This document shows positions 8,527-16,691 of a stretch of 64,000 nt of DNA, piece by piece. The translations under genes and the position numbers were made by a program. Source of the stretch: Nocardia aurantiaca (GTDB lineage Bacteria > Actinomycetota > Actinomycetes > Mycobacteriales > Mycobacteriaceae); the NCBI RefSeq assembly GCF_009708175.1, contig NZ_WMBB01000001.1:496001-560000 (forward strand). Direction: 5' to 3'. The notes below the pieces were generated by a model. That model ran no database searches and had not been told where the DNA came from. It saw nothing but the letters and a program-made list of their open reading frames with translations. The first letter of the stretch is position 1. The number at the start of each line of letters is the position of its first letter.

Positions 8527-9837
8527 TCACATGAACTGGCTGTTGGCCAGAAGGGCGTACTGGGCGGCGGCTTTCTGCTGCGCGTCGACCAATTGAGGGC
8601 TGGCCACGCGGGCGACATAGCGGTCGTAGTGCAAGCTGCAAAGGTAGACGGTGGCACCTTCTGCGGGGTCGTACGCGTACCTCAAGACGCCGGTTTCCTC
8701 GGTGGGTACCGCGCTGCATGCGACATCGGGGATGTTGGCGGGTGCTTCTACGGAATCGCTTGTGGTGCCTTTGATGCCGGCCCACAGCTTGGCTGCAGCT
8801 TCGGTATCGCGGGCTCGGAACAGCAGTCCGCCGTAGCTTGCGGTGGATACGCGGTCGACACCGTTGTCATCCATCAATTGCTTCCAAGTCGCCTGATCGT
8901 CCGCGTAGTGGAGATGACCTCGCGGCGTGTGGGTCGCTTCGCTGACGGGATGCGGGCGGTAATACGCCTTGGGGTGAAGGGTTCGGCGCAGCATGCCGTC
9001 CGGGTCGTAGTCCAGTCGGAAAATCTCATGCGGCGACAACGCGGGTGCTTTGTCAAGAAGCGGCAGTTGCGCCGCGAAGACCTTCTCGGCGAGGCCGCGC
9101 AGCCCATCGAGGTCGGGTTTGGGTTGTGCAACATAAACATTCACCGCGTACTGGCCGTACGCCATCGTGGCTGCCATCGACGGAACACCGGGTCGCCAAT
9201 GGGCCTTCGCGGTCGGTTGTTTGTCGAGGGTAATTCGGACATTCTGATCGGCCGCCACCGCGAAGTCGGCGGCTTCCATTTGTTCGGCAGCCGTCTGGGC
9301 TCGTTGCGGGTCAGGGAACTGCAGCACCGTGACATTGAAAACGCTCGCTTCCGTGTCACTTTGGGCACCGTCAAATGGGTTGAAATTGCCAGGTCGCTCG
9401 CGTTGGCGCGACTTGGGCATTGCTCGGGTGCTCGCGGCTGCGGAGAAGCCGAACATCATGCCGTTGCTTTCTAGTGCGGGTTGGACGGCACCGGCCAGCA
9501 CCTGCGTCGCTTTCGCTGTTGCCAACGAGTCCATTGACAGAGCAAGCGCGTTGTGGTTGAACTGCGGGTCGACATCCGGGCCGACGACGACACTATCGGC
9601 GAGTCGTGCCAGCGCAATTGCCTTGCCGGTAGTGGCCTCGTGATGAAAGGTAGAGCGGACGTCGAGCGGATCAGTTGGGTAGTTCCCGACGGCGAATTGC
9701 CTGACGTCGACCTCGCGCGCGGTCGGGTTTCCGGATGCCGGGCCGCCGCACCCGGATAGCGAGGCCGCGGCCAGCGCGATGGCAAGTGTACCGACGATCG
9801 TTCTACCAGCAGAACTGCGAGTACCAAATCTCTTCAC
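8527..9837 (-). CDS. Secreted lipoprotein, type B (copy 1)
   Basis: This 436-residue protein has a Sec signal peptide and a lipobox ending LSGC with the lipidated Cys30. After it comes VDVRQFAVGNYPTDPLDVR, which defines the B type in this window, and the C-terminus reads DAQQKAAAQYALLANSQFM. The mature protein should sit on the outer face of the membrane. I believe such proteins are annotated as DUF7373-family lipoproteins in Nocardia, with unknown function. It starts 8 bases after the stop of an A-type lipoprotein and ends 9 bases before the kinase start, so A, B and kinase are very probably one operon. A second B copy of equal length lies at 11880-13190. Confidence 0.85.
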   Translation of the reverse strand: MKRFGTRSSAGRTIVGTLAIALAAASLSGCGGPASGNPTAREVDVRQFAVGNYPTDPLDVRSTFHHEATTGKAIALARLADSVVVGPDVDPQFNHNALALSMDSLATAKATQVLAGAVQPALESNGMMFGFSAAASTRAMPKSRQRERPGNFNPFDGAQSDTEASVFNVTVLQFPDPQRAQTAAEQMEAADFAVAADQNVRITLDKQPTAKAHWRPGVPSMAATMAYGQYAVNVYVAQPKPDLDGLRGLAEKVFAAQLPLLDKAPALSPHEIFRLDYDPDGMLRRTLHPKAYYRPHPVSEATHTPRGHLHYADDQATWKQLMDDNGVDRVSTASYGGLLFRARDTEAAAKLWAGIKGTTSDSVEAPANIPDVACSAVPTEETGVLRYAYDPAEGATVYLCSLHYDRYVARVASPQLVDAQQKAAAQYALLANSQFM

Positions 9838-9845
9838 GAGCCCCC

Positions 9846-11084
9846 CTATTTGTTATTGGCCAGGATGGCGTACTGCGCGGATATCCGCTGATACACGTCC
9901 TGTTGTTGCTGAGACACCATCGTTGCTACATACCGTCCATATGCCACATAGCAGCTAAAGGGGGCCGCATGCTCGTCGGGGCCGTGGTATTTCACGCAGT
10001 GTGCTGTCGAGAGCCCGGCCGGCGGCTCGATCCGATGCTGGAAACGAGATGCGAACGCGGTGTCGAGGAAGGTCTGAGCTGAAGCCGCGTCCTTGGTTCG
10101 AACCAGGATTCCCGCGCCGTAACTGAAGAAATCCACCCCAGTCTTTTCGAACAGTGCCCGGAACCTAGCAGGGTCCCCCACCGTATGCAGCGCGCCGTGC
10201 TGGTCGAGAGTCCCGGTAAACCCATCGCCTGTCTGATCGCCTGCTGGGCGTGGCAGAGTCAGCCGGAGTAATCCGTCAGGGTCGAGCGGGAGTTTGGCGA
10301 GTTGGTCCAGAGCCGTTGGGTGGAAGTGCTTCAAACGATCAGTAGTGATATCGATGGCCTTGTCGGCCAGAGCGGTCGGCGCGGGATCGGATGCGATATC
10401 GAACGCCTTATTTACCATGAGGTTCTCGACCTGGTCGATCATGGTGAATACGACGAACCTCCCGGTGGGATACCAGGACGCCAGTCGCTGTTCTGTAGGA
10501 GCCCAGATGATCTGGGCGGCCGGGTGCTGGCTCGACTGCACAGAATCGACCGTCGTGCTGTTATCTGCCAGCCAGAAGCCGCTATGAGCGAGGGCGGGCG
10601 CCGCGGATGAGGCAGCCGCCTCGCTTTCGAAAATCATGACTGCATTGGTGAGTGTATAGCCAACGTAGGTGTCCTCCGACGTGCGAGCGCTGGTGGCGAA
10701 ACCCGCAATGAATCCTTTTGTGTCGTCGGCGAAATGGTCGATTCTTATGAGGTCTCCGAACGAGTTCGGGCCCGTGAATACATTCGTGCCGGAAGATCTA
10801 CGAGAAAGCGTCGGGTCGATCTCAGAGGCGAGCGGAAGGACATTGCCGAGCCGCAGTCCCTCTAGGATGCGGGCCTGTTTCGCAGGATCGGCAGCGGTCG
10901 GATTTTGCGGTCTGGTCGGGAAGCTACCGGTATCCAGCTTGCTAAGATCTGCTGTTTGGTCCTCGGTCGCAGAGGATTCGGATCCGCACCCAGCGGTCGC
11001 CAGGAGTGAGATAGCCAGCGCCGCTGCCGCTGCCGCGCGCACCCCAATGCGGGCCGACCGTAGTCGGCCAAAGCCGTGACGCAT
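9846..11084 (-). CDS. Secreted lipoprotein, type A (copy 1)
   Basis: This 412-residue lipoprotein has a signal peptide and lipobox LATAGC with Cys33. Behind the lipobox is the A-type signature ADLSKLDTGSFPTRPQ, and the C-terminus reads QRISAQYAILANNK. Two cysteines near the end (CVKYHGPDE and FSCYVAYGRYVA) may form a disulfide. The start ATG 11084 fits a GGGGGG ribosome site at 11094-11099; an in-frame ATG at 11093 lies too close to it. A and B types share the tail pattern GRYVA-V-S-Q--D--Q--AAQYA and so are distant paralogues. Its function is unknown; location beside ESX genes and kinases recurs in this window. Confidence 0.85.
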   Translation of the reverse strand: MRHGFGRLRSARIGVRAAAAAALAISLLATAGCGSESSATEDQTADLSKLDTGSFPTRPQNPTAADPAKQARILEGLRLGNVLPLASEIDPTLSRRSSGTNVFTGPNSFGDLIRIDHFADDTKGFIAGFATSARTSEDTYVGYTLTNAVMIFESEAAASSAAPALAHSGFWLADNSTTVDSVQSSQHPAAQIIWAPTEQRLASWYPTGRFVVFTMIDQVENLMVNKAFDIASDPAPTALADKAIDITTDRLKHFHPTALDQLAKLPLDPDGLLRLTLPRPAGDQTGDGFTGTLDQHGALHTVGDPARFRALFEKTGVDFFSYGAGILVRTKDAASAQTFLDTAFASRFQHRIEPPAGLSTAHCVKYHGPDEHAAPFSCYVAYGRYVATMVSQQQQDVYQRISAQYAILANNK

Positions 11085-11210
11085 GTCGAGCATCCCCCCG
11101 CTGATACCGAATTGCCTGTTATGCCTTGCTTCTCGTGGGCAGATTGTACTGGGAGGCCTGGATGGGAGGCGTACTGTATCAATCCGCTGGGGGACATCTC
11201 ACAGGTACTG
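11041..11210. repeat. Direct repeat copy 1 (lipoprotein A start plus intergenic segment plus lipoprotein B 3' stub)
   Basis: This segment and 11719-11894 are clearly homologous by eye, with many matching blocks such as GTAGTCGGCCA, CATGTCGAGCAT and TGTACTGGGAGG. In this copy the left part is the start of the intact lipoprotein A. The right part ends in a minus-strand SQYL-stop stub (stop near 11197) that matches the end of a B-type lipoprotein. It shows that an A-B lipoprotein pair was once repeated here and was then deleted down to scars. Confidence 0.8.
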
Positions 11211-11313
11211 GCTTGTCGGCGGACCGATCACGGTGCTATCGGCTACTGCGGCGGGGCGATCAGCTCGTCACCGGCGACGCGGGACACGTGCGACACGGTC
11301 GCGAGCGCCGGGC

Positions 11314-11466
11314 TCACGGGCGGTCGAACTCTCCATCTCGTACACCCGCGACGAAGGGATCCCAGGCGCCCGGTGTGAAGACATGGGCGGGACCATCAGG
11401 ATTCTTGGAATCGCGCACCCCGATCTCGACGCTGCCCAGGAAGGCGATCTCGGGGCGGTAGACACC
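11314..11466 (-). pseudogene. Fragment of a DUF397-type protein gene
   Basis: On the minus strand the frame reads EIAFLGSVEIGVRDSKNP, then DGPAHVFTPGAWDPF and a GEFDRP-stop end (stop 11314-11316). This is the core and C-terminus of a DUF397 domain (consensus CVEVA--VAVRDSK-P-GP-L-FTP-EW--F). The N-terminal part is missing: an in-frame stop lies a few codons upstream of EIAFLG and no start codon is available. DUF397 proteins normally accompany helix-turn-helix regulators in actinomycetes, but no partner is present. It sits inside the decayed lipoprotein segment and was probably brought in or stranded by the same rearrangement. Confidence 0.75.
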
Positions 11467-11515
11467 TCACGGCACTTCCGGCGGATCTCGGATCAAGTGC
11501 CTGGCAGCGCTGGGA

Positions 11516-11763
11516 TCACCGGTCCTTGGACGTCAGGCCCTCCGGTCGACGGCTCGTCGGCACTCGCGGAATGGCGGTCAGGTCCTGTGGTTTGGTCGGG
11601 TAGCTGCCCGTGTCGAGCTTAGTCAGATCGGCCGTCTTCTCCTCGGCCCCACGGGATTCCGAGCCGCATCCAGCGCTCACCAACACTGAAACCGCGAGCA
11701 GCGCTGTAGCTGCCGCGCGCACCCCGATGCGACCGACTGTAGTCGGCCATACGCATGACCCAT
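11516..11763 (-). pseudogene. Truncated, frameshifted lipoprotein A pseudogene
   Basis: From ATG 11763 the frame begins MGHAYGRLQS, matching MRHGFGRLRS of the intact A lipoprotein. A one-base deletion near 11735 (TCGGTCGCAT against TCGGCCCGCATT in the intact gene) then breaks the frame. In the shifted frame the lipobox VSAGC and the A signature ADLTKLDTGSYPTKPQ are intact, and homology stops about 45 codons later, before a stop at 11516. Roughly 85 percent of the gene is missing. It is a decayed third A copy in the tandem lipoprotein array. Confidence 0.85.
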
Positions 11764-11894
11764 GTCGAGCATTCCGCCCCGCCGAAAGCGAACAGCCAGT
11801 GTCACTTTGCTTCTGGTGTGCAGAGTGTACTGGGAGGTATGGATGTGCGGCCCACCTTGTCAATCGGCTGGGTGGCATCTCACAAGTACTGACT
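11719..11894. repeat. Direct repeat copy 2 (pseudogene A start, intergenic segment, lipoprotein B 3' end)
   Basis: Homologous to 11041-11210. Here the left part is the start of the broken lipoprotein A and the right part is the real 3' end of lipoprotein B copy 2 (stop at 11880). The pair of repeats dates the array: the intergenic segment between a B stop and an A start has been duplicated with the genes. Confidence 0.8.
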
Positions 11895-13190
11895 ATTCGC
11901 GAGCAGGGCGTATTGTGCTGCCGCCTTCTGCTGCGCGTCGATCAGCTGGTTGCTCGCGACGCGGGCGACGTAGCGGTCGTAGCGCACGGTGCAGATGTAT
12001 TTGTCGGCGGCGTTCCAGGCATTGTAGTCCTTGTTGGAGTCGTTAGCGGCGGCGTCATGGTTGTCGGCGCAGGCGACGTCGGGGACCTTGGCGGGGGCCT
12101 CGGCGGGGGTGGGGGTGAGCGCAGTGATGGCGGTCCAAAGGGCGGCGGCGGACTTGGGGTCACGGGCGCGGAAGAGGATGCTGCCCTCGTCGGCCTCCGA
12201 GACGCGGTCGACGCCGTTGTTGTCCAGCAAGGGTTTCCAGGTTGTCTGGTCGTCGACGTAGTGCAGGTAGCCGCGGGCGGTGTGGGTGATCTCGGTGTCC
12301 GGGTTGGGGTTGATCAACGAGCTGGGGTGCAGGGTGCGACGGAGCATGTCGTCGGGGTCGTAATCCAGGCGGTAGATTTTCTTGGCCGACAGCGCGGGCG
12401 CGCGGTCGAGCATTGGCAGTTGGGCGGCGAGGATCTTGTCGGCGAGGCCGCGCAGGCCGTCGAGGTCGGCGGTGGGTTGTTGGACGAAAAGGTCGACTAC
12501 GTACGGGCCGTCGGTCAAGACGGCCGCCAGCGATGGGACGCCGGGCCGCCAATGGGCGACGGCGGCGGGGTTCCCGGTGAGGGTGACGTGGACGTTCTGG
12601 TCGGAGGCCACGTTGAAGTCGGCGGCCTCCATGTCCCGTCCGGCTGTCTGGGCGCTCTGCTGGTCGGGAAACTGGATCACGGTCAGGTTGAACGAACTGG
12701 CGGTGGGATCGACGTCCACGCCGCCGAAGGGCTGGAAGTTCCCGGAGAGGCTGAAACCGCTGGACTTGTCCAACGGTTTGGTGCTGGAGGCGGTGGAGTA
12801 GCCGTAGACCATGTCACTGGCCTCCAGCACCGTTCGAACCGGGTCGGCCAGCATGGCATAGGTACTAGATGCCGAGGCGAGCGACTTGGACAGCAGATTG
12901 TGGCTGAACGACGGGTCGACGTCCGCTCCGATGACCATGTTGTCGGCGAGGCGCGCGATGGCCATCGCATAGCCCTCGCCGCTGCTGTGGCGGTAGGTCA
13001 TCCGAACGTCGAGCGGGTCGGTCGGGTAGTTGCCGATCGGGAGTTGCCGGACATCGACCTCCGCGGCGGCGGCGGTGCCGGACACCTCGCTGGCGCATCC
13101 GGCCAGGGCAGGCACGGTCACGGCGACGACGACGGACACCGCGCCGAGAACTGTTCTGCCGCAACCGCGGCGAGCACCGAGACGCTTCAC
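11880..13190 (-). CDS. Secreted lipoprotein, type B (copy 2)
   Basis: This 436-residue lipoprotein has a lipobox ALAGC with Cys32, then the B signature VDVRQLPIGNYPTDPLDVR, and ends AAAQYALLANSQYL. It is clearly a paralogue of the 8527-9837 protein and of identical length. GTG 13190 is chosen because AGGGGG lies just upstream and it gives the same N-terminus (VKRLGARR) as the MKRFGTRS start of copy 1; a longer open frame to 13271 overlaps the upstream gene. It follows the A-type lipoprotein by 8 bases, the same A-then-B spacing as in the other pair. The function is unknown. Confidence 0.85.
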   Translation of the reverse strand: MKRLGARRGCGRTVLGAVSVVVAVTVPALAGCASEVSGTAAAAEVDVRQLPIGNYPTDPLDVRMTYRHSSGEGYAMAIARLADNMVIGADVDPSFSHNLLSKSLASASSTYAMLADPVRTVLEASDMVYGYSTASSTKPLDKSSGFSLSGNFQPFGGVDVDPTASSFNLTVIQFPDQQSAQTAGRDMEAADFNVASDQNVHVTLTGNPAAVAHWRPGVPSLAAVLTDGPYVVDLFVQQPTADLDGLRGLADKILAAQLPMLDRAPALSAKKIYRLDYDPDDMLRRTLHPSSLINPNPDTEITHTARGYLHYVDDQTTWKPLLDNNGVDRVSEADEGSILFRARDPKSAAALWTAITALTPTPAEAPAKVPDVACADNHDAAANDSNKDYNAWNAADKYICTVRYDRYVARVASNQLIDAQQKAAAQYALLANSQYL

Positions 13191-13198
13191 GATTCCCC

Positions 13199-14440
13199 CT
13201 ACTTCCCGTTGGCGAGCATGGCGTACTGCGCGGAGATGCGCTGGAAGACGTCCTGCTGCTGCTGAGACCACACCGTCGCCACATAATGTCCGTAGACAAC
13301 CGAGCAGGTGAACGGGAACGCATGGACATCGGGGCCGTGGTACTTCACGCAGAACGCGCTCGGCAGCCCGGGCGGCGAATCGATCCGGTGGAGGAACTTA
13401 TCCACGTTGGACTTCACGAAATCTTTCGCCGCGTTCTCGTCCCGGGTCCGGTACAGAGCGCCCGCGCCGTAGGCGACCGCGTCCACCCCGGCCTTGTCGT
13501 ACAACGAGCGGGCCAGCACCACATCGGATTCGGTGTGCAGGGCTCCGTGCCTGTCGAGCACGCCGTCGAACGCGTGCGCCGTCTGGTCGCCGGCCGGGCG
13601 CGGCAGGATGAGGCGCAGCAGGCCCTGCGGATCGACCGGCAAGGAGTCGACCTGGTCCGGGGCGGTGGGCTGGAACGACTTCAGCTTGTCGGCGGTGACG
13701 TCGATCGTCTTGTCGGACTTCGCGATCAGATCGGGGAGATCCGAGATCTTCGCGTAGAAGTTCTCGGTATTGTCGACCAGCGTGAGGATGAGGTACTTCC
13801 CGGTCGGGTAGAACGTCGCGAGGTACTGGTCGCCGGGCAGCCACGAGAGGTGCGCAGCGGGGTGCGCGGACGACTGCGCGGGCTCACCCGTCCCGAAGCC
13901 GACGTCCAGGAAACCGTTGGCCCCCGCCGCCGCGGCGGCCGCGGCGGCGTCACCGTCGTTATCGAAGACCATGACGACATCGGTGAGCCGGTACCCGAGG
14001 GATTCGTCCGCGTCCGTGCGTGCGGCCGTCGCGAATCCCGCCACGAATCCGGCCGGATCGTTGGTGAAGGCCGCCTCATTGAGCCAACCGAACGCCGAAT
14101 GTCCGCCGTTCATCTCGGGCCGAAGCACTTCGGAGACATGGGCGAAGGGGTGTACACCGCCATCGCCGTGGGTCAGCGCGGGATCGATTTCCATCGGCAG
14201 CGGCATGGCGTTCCCGAGCCGCAGCGCCTCCGTGATGCGCCCGCTCGCATCGGTGGCGGTGACCGGCCTCGGCGCGGTCGCGTAGCTGCCGGTGTCGAGT
14301 TTGCTCAGGTCGACCGAGTCCGCGGCGGTCGCATGGGAATCAAACCCGCATCCGGTCGTGGTCAACGCCGTGATCGCCAATACCGCGGCCGCGGCGGCGC
14401 GCAGCCGTACCGACCGGAGTCGGCCTGTGCCGTAACGCAT
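13199..14440 (-). CDS. Secreted lipoprotein, type A (copy 2)
   Basis: This 413-residue lipoprotein begins MRYGTGRLRS, has a lipobox TTTGC with Cys31, then the A signature SVDLSKLDTGSYATAP, and ends QRISAQYAMLANGK. It is a paralogue of the A copy at 9846-11084, sharing the CVKYHGPDVHAFPFTC disulfide-like segment near the end. An Ala-rich run of eight residues (about 175-185) is specific to this copy. It starts 23 bases after the eccE stop and ends 8 bases before lipoprotein B copy 2, so these lipoproteins are probably cotranscribed with eccA and eccE. That linkage is the main hint that they work with the ESX apparatus. Confidence 0.85.
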   Translation of the reverse strand: MRYGTGRLRSVRLRAAAAAVLAITALTTTGCGFDSHATAADSVDLSKLDTGSYATAPRPVTATDASGRITEALRLGNAMPLPMEIDPALTHGDGGVHPFAHVSEVLRPEMNGGHSAFGWLNEAAFTNDPAGFVAGFATAARTDADESLGYRLTDVVMVFDNDGDAAAAAAAAGANGFLDVGFGTGEPAQSSAHPAAHLSWLPGDQYLATFYPTGKYLILTLVDNTENFYAKISDLPDLIAKSDKTIDVTADKLKSFQPTAPDQVDSLPVDPQGLLRLILPRPAGDQTAHAFDGVLDRHGALHTESDVVLARSLYDKAGVDAVAYGAGALYRTRDENAAKDFVKSNVDKFLHRIDSPPGLPSAFCVKYHGPDVHAFPFTCSVVYGHYVATVWSQQQQDVFQRISAQYAMLANGK

Positions 14441-14463
14441 GTTGGTTTATCCCCCCAGGTAGG

Positions 14464-16677
14464 TCAGCGCCGGGCCAAGGCCCCGCTCAGGTAGTGCTGT
14501 TCCGCCGGTGTGGTGACCATTTGCGCGGTCGTCATGGTGGCGTGAGTGTGCACGGAGATGGTGTGCGGGGCGTCGGGGTGCTGGACGATCGTCACATCTG
14601 CGTCGGGTTCGTAGTCGGCGGAGATGGATTCGTGGACTGTGACCACCGTGGCCGAACCCGGGGGAGCGCTGGCCGGGACGCCATCGAAGACGATGACCGT
14701 GGCGGCCGGACTGGGGAGGCGGCCGGTGACGGCGGTGCCCCGGGAGCTGTGCGTGACCGAGGAGGCCAGCGAGAGGGCGTGCGGGGCCGCGACATTCGCG
14801 ACCATGGCCTGCCAGGCCCAAGGCCGGGCGGTGTGGACCACCGCGCCCGCGCCGAGGGCGATGGCGCGCAGGATGACCTGTTGGGCCAGTTGGAGACTGG
14901 CGATGATGTCGATGCGGCGGGAGCCGTCGCCGATGAGGGGGACCGCGATACCGCTGCCGGTGGCGTCCGCGCCGATGAGCTGGCCGCAGCCCGCGGTCGG
15001 CATGGAGATGTCGGTGAGGACGTCGACGGGGCCGCGGTAGCCGCTGGGGCGGATTTCCTGGGTGCCGTAGGACACGATGTCCATGAGCGCCCACATCTGC
15101 CGGCGGGGGAGTTCCTTCAGACCCGCGACAGGCGGTTCGCCGTGTTCGTAAGGCGTGTCGTAGCGGACGCGGGCGTCCACCTCGATGATGCTCGCGGGCT
15201 GGCCGGGCTTCGCGCCCGGCTCGGGGACCGGTTGCAGGCGCACCGTCACCGTGGTGGCGAGGCTGCGGACCGCCCAGATCTTGGCCAGGCCATCGGAATT
15301 GAACAGTTGCGGATCGATCTGGTAGCTCGTCAGGTGAACCCCGTTGTGCTCCAGATTGTCCGGGTGCTCGGTGAATTCGCCGACCGGGATGCCGCGGGTC
15401 AGTTCACGGGTCGCGGCGGTCATCTCCGAGGTGGTCAGGATCGACGCCGTAATGCCGTGTCCGGCCAGGCGATTCGCGACCCTGCGGGTGGCGACCAGCG
15501 CCGAGCGCAGCGCGCCCTCCGGGCCCCCGCCGCGATTGTCGACGGCTTTGGCGTTGTCGAGCGGGTTCAGCCGGAGTACCAGCCACATGGTGCGGTGCGC
15601 GATGGCGGGCAGGGGACCCAGGATCTCGTCGTACAGCCGGCCCAGCGGCGCGATGGTGGCCGCGTAGCCGGAGATCACCGCCTCGGTGCTGGCGGTGCGG
15701 GTGCCGGTGCTGATGACATCGACCGAGTGCAGTTCGACATCATACTGCCGCAGGCAGGCCGCGATCTCGTTGAGCGGCAACAGCTGATCGGTGCTCAGAG
15801 AGCCGCGACGCAGCAGCGTCAGCGTGTCCGGTGGCGGATCGATGCGCAGCATGGTGGTCAACAGCATGCCGTCCCAACGCAATCCGCAGCTGCCGCCATC
15901 GGGCAGCGGGACGTCGACCACCGCGCTTTCGTCTAAACTATTGCGCCGCACCTGCTTCCAGCGATAGGCGATCCACCTACCCAGTCGCAGCCCGATCGGC
16001 GTCCCGGATGCCGGGGCCAATCCGACCAGCGCGGGCGCCAACCCGGCCACCAGCGCCGCCCACCACGGCGCGTGCGTCGCGACCACCACCAGTGAGACCG
16101 CGACCCCGATCAATGCCACCGGAATCACCAGTCGCAAAGGAAGATTCCGCAGCAGCCACAGATCGTCCGACCGCAACTCGGCCGCGACGGCATTCGCGAG
16201 AGCGGTGGTGCTCGAGCCCGCGGGCCGAGCGGCGGAATCGGGGGCATCGCGCGGCTGGGACCGCAGTGATTCGGGAGCGGACTCCTGCGCCGGTGGAGCG
16301 GGACGTGGCGGCGCCGCGACGCTCGAGCCGCCTCTTTCGAAGGCTTCCGGCTCGCGCCGCCCGTGATCGCCGCGCCGGCCCTGCGGATAGTTGCCCGGAC
16401 CGTTCGGCCCGAAGCCGTCGGGTGCATTCGGCGGAACGTAGCCGGGTCCCCCGGGTCGGGAGCCGTCCGGCGAGCCCGGCGCGAAGTCTCCTCGGCCGCC
16501 GTTCTGCGCGTTCGGGGTCACGCCGCCGGGTACGAAACCGCCCGGACCGCCTTGCGGATAGCCGCTCGGCGGGCGGCCGTGCCGTCCGTCTCCGGGGTGG
16601 CCCCCGTCCCCGCCATGTGGGTTCCCGCCATTTCCGCCCGGCTGATAGCCGCCCGCTCCCCGCGGAAAGTCGTTCAC
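14464..16677 (-). CDS. eccE: Type VII secretion protein EccE with long Gly/Pro/Asn-rich N-terminus
   Basis: EccE is the outer-edge membrane subunit of the ESX complex. The 737-residue protein has a pair of membrane helices (about 182-225, LRLVIPVALIGVAVSLVVV and a second helix ending near LAPALVGLA). The EccE cytosolic domain follows, containing the conserved segments LRWDGMLLTTMLRID and AGCGQLIGADATGSG. Family members are usually 400-550 residues; here an extra 150 or so residues at the N-terminus are Gly, Pro, Asn and Asp rich (NPHGGDGGHPGDGRHG) and probably disordered. It starts 14 bases after eccA, and lipoprotein A follows 23 bases later, in one run. Confidence 0.9.
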   Translation of the reverse strand: MNDFPRGAGGYQPGGNGGNPHGGDGGHPGDGRHGRPPSGYPQGGPGGFVPGGVTPNAQNGGRGDFAPGSPDGSRPGGPGYVPPNAPDGFGPNGPGNYPQGRRGDHGRREPEAFERGGSSVAAPPRPAPPAQESAPESLRSQPRDAPDSAARPAGSSTTALANAVAAELRSDDLWLLRNLPLRLVIPVALIGVAVSLVVVATHAPWWAALVAGLAPALVGLAPASGTPIGLRLGRWIAYRWKQVRRNSLDESAVVDVPLPDGGSCGLRWDGMLLTTMLRIDPPPDTLTLLRRGSLSTDQLLPLNEIAACLRQYDVELHSVDVISTGTRTASTEAVISGYAATIAPLGRLYDEILGPLPAIAHRTMWLVLRLNPLDNAKAVDNRGGGPEGALRSALVATRRVANRLAGHGITASILTTSEMTAATRELTRGIPVGEFTEHPDNLEHNGVHLTSYQIDPQLFNSDGLAKIWAVRSLATTVTVRLQPVPEPGAKPGQPASIIEVDARVRYDTPYEHGEPPVAGLKELPRRQMWALMDIVSYGTQEIRPSGYRGPVDVLTDISMPTAGCGQLIGADATGSGIAVPLIGDGSRRIDIIASLQLAQQVILRAIALGAGAVVHTARPWAWQAMVANVAAPHALSLASSVTHSSRGTAVTGRLPSPAATVIVFDGVPASAPPGSATVVTVHESISADYEPDADVTIVQHPDAPHTISVHTHATMTTAQMVTTPAEQHYLSGALARR

Positions 16678-16691
16678 AGTTCAGTTGCCCC

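Noticed and set aside
11610..13265. A 551-codon plus-strand frame opposite lipoprotein B copy 2
   Set aside because: Gly/Val/Arg-rich shadow with no start context; the minus-strand lipoprotein has lipobox and paralogues.
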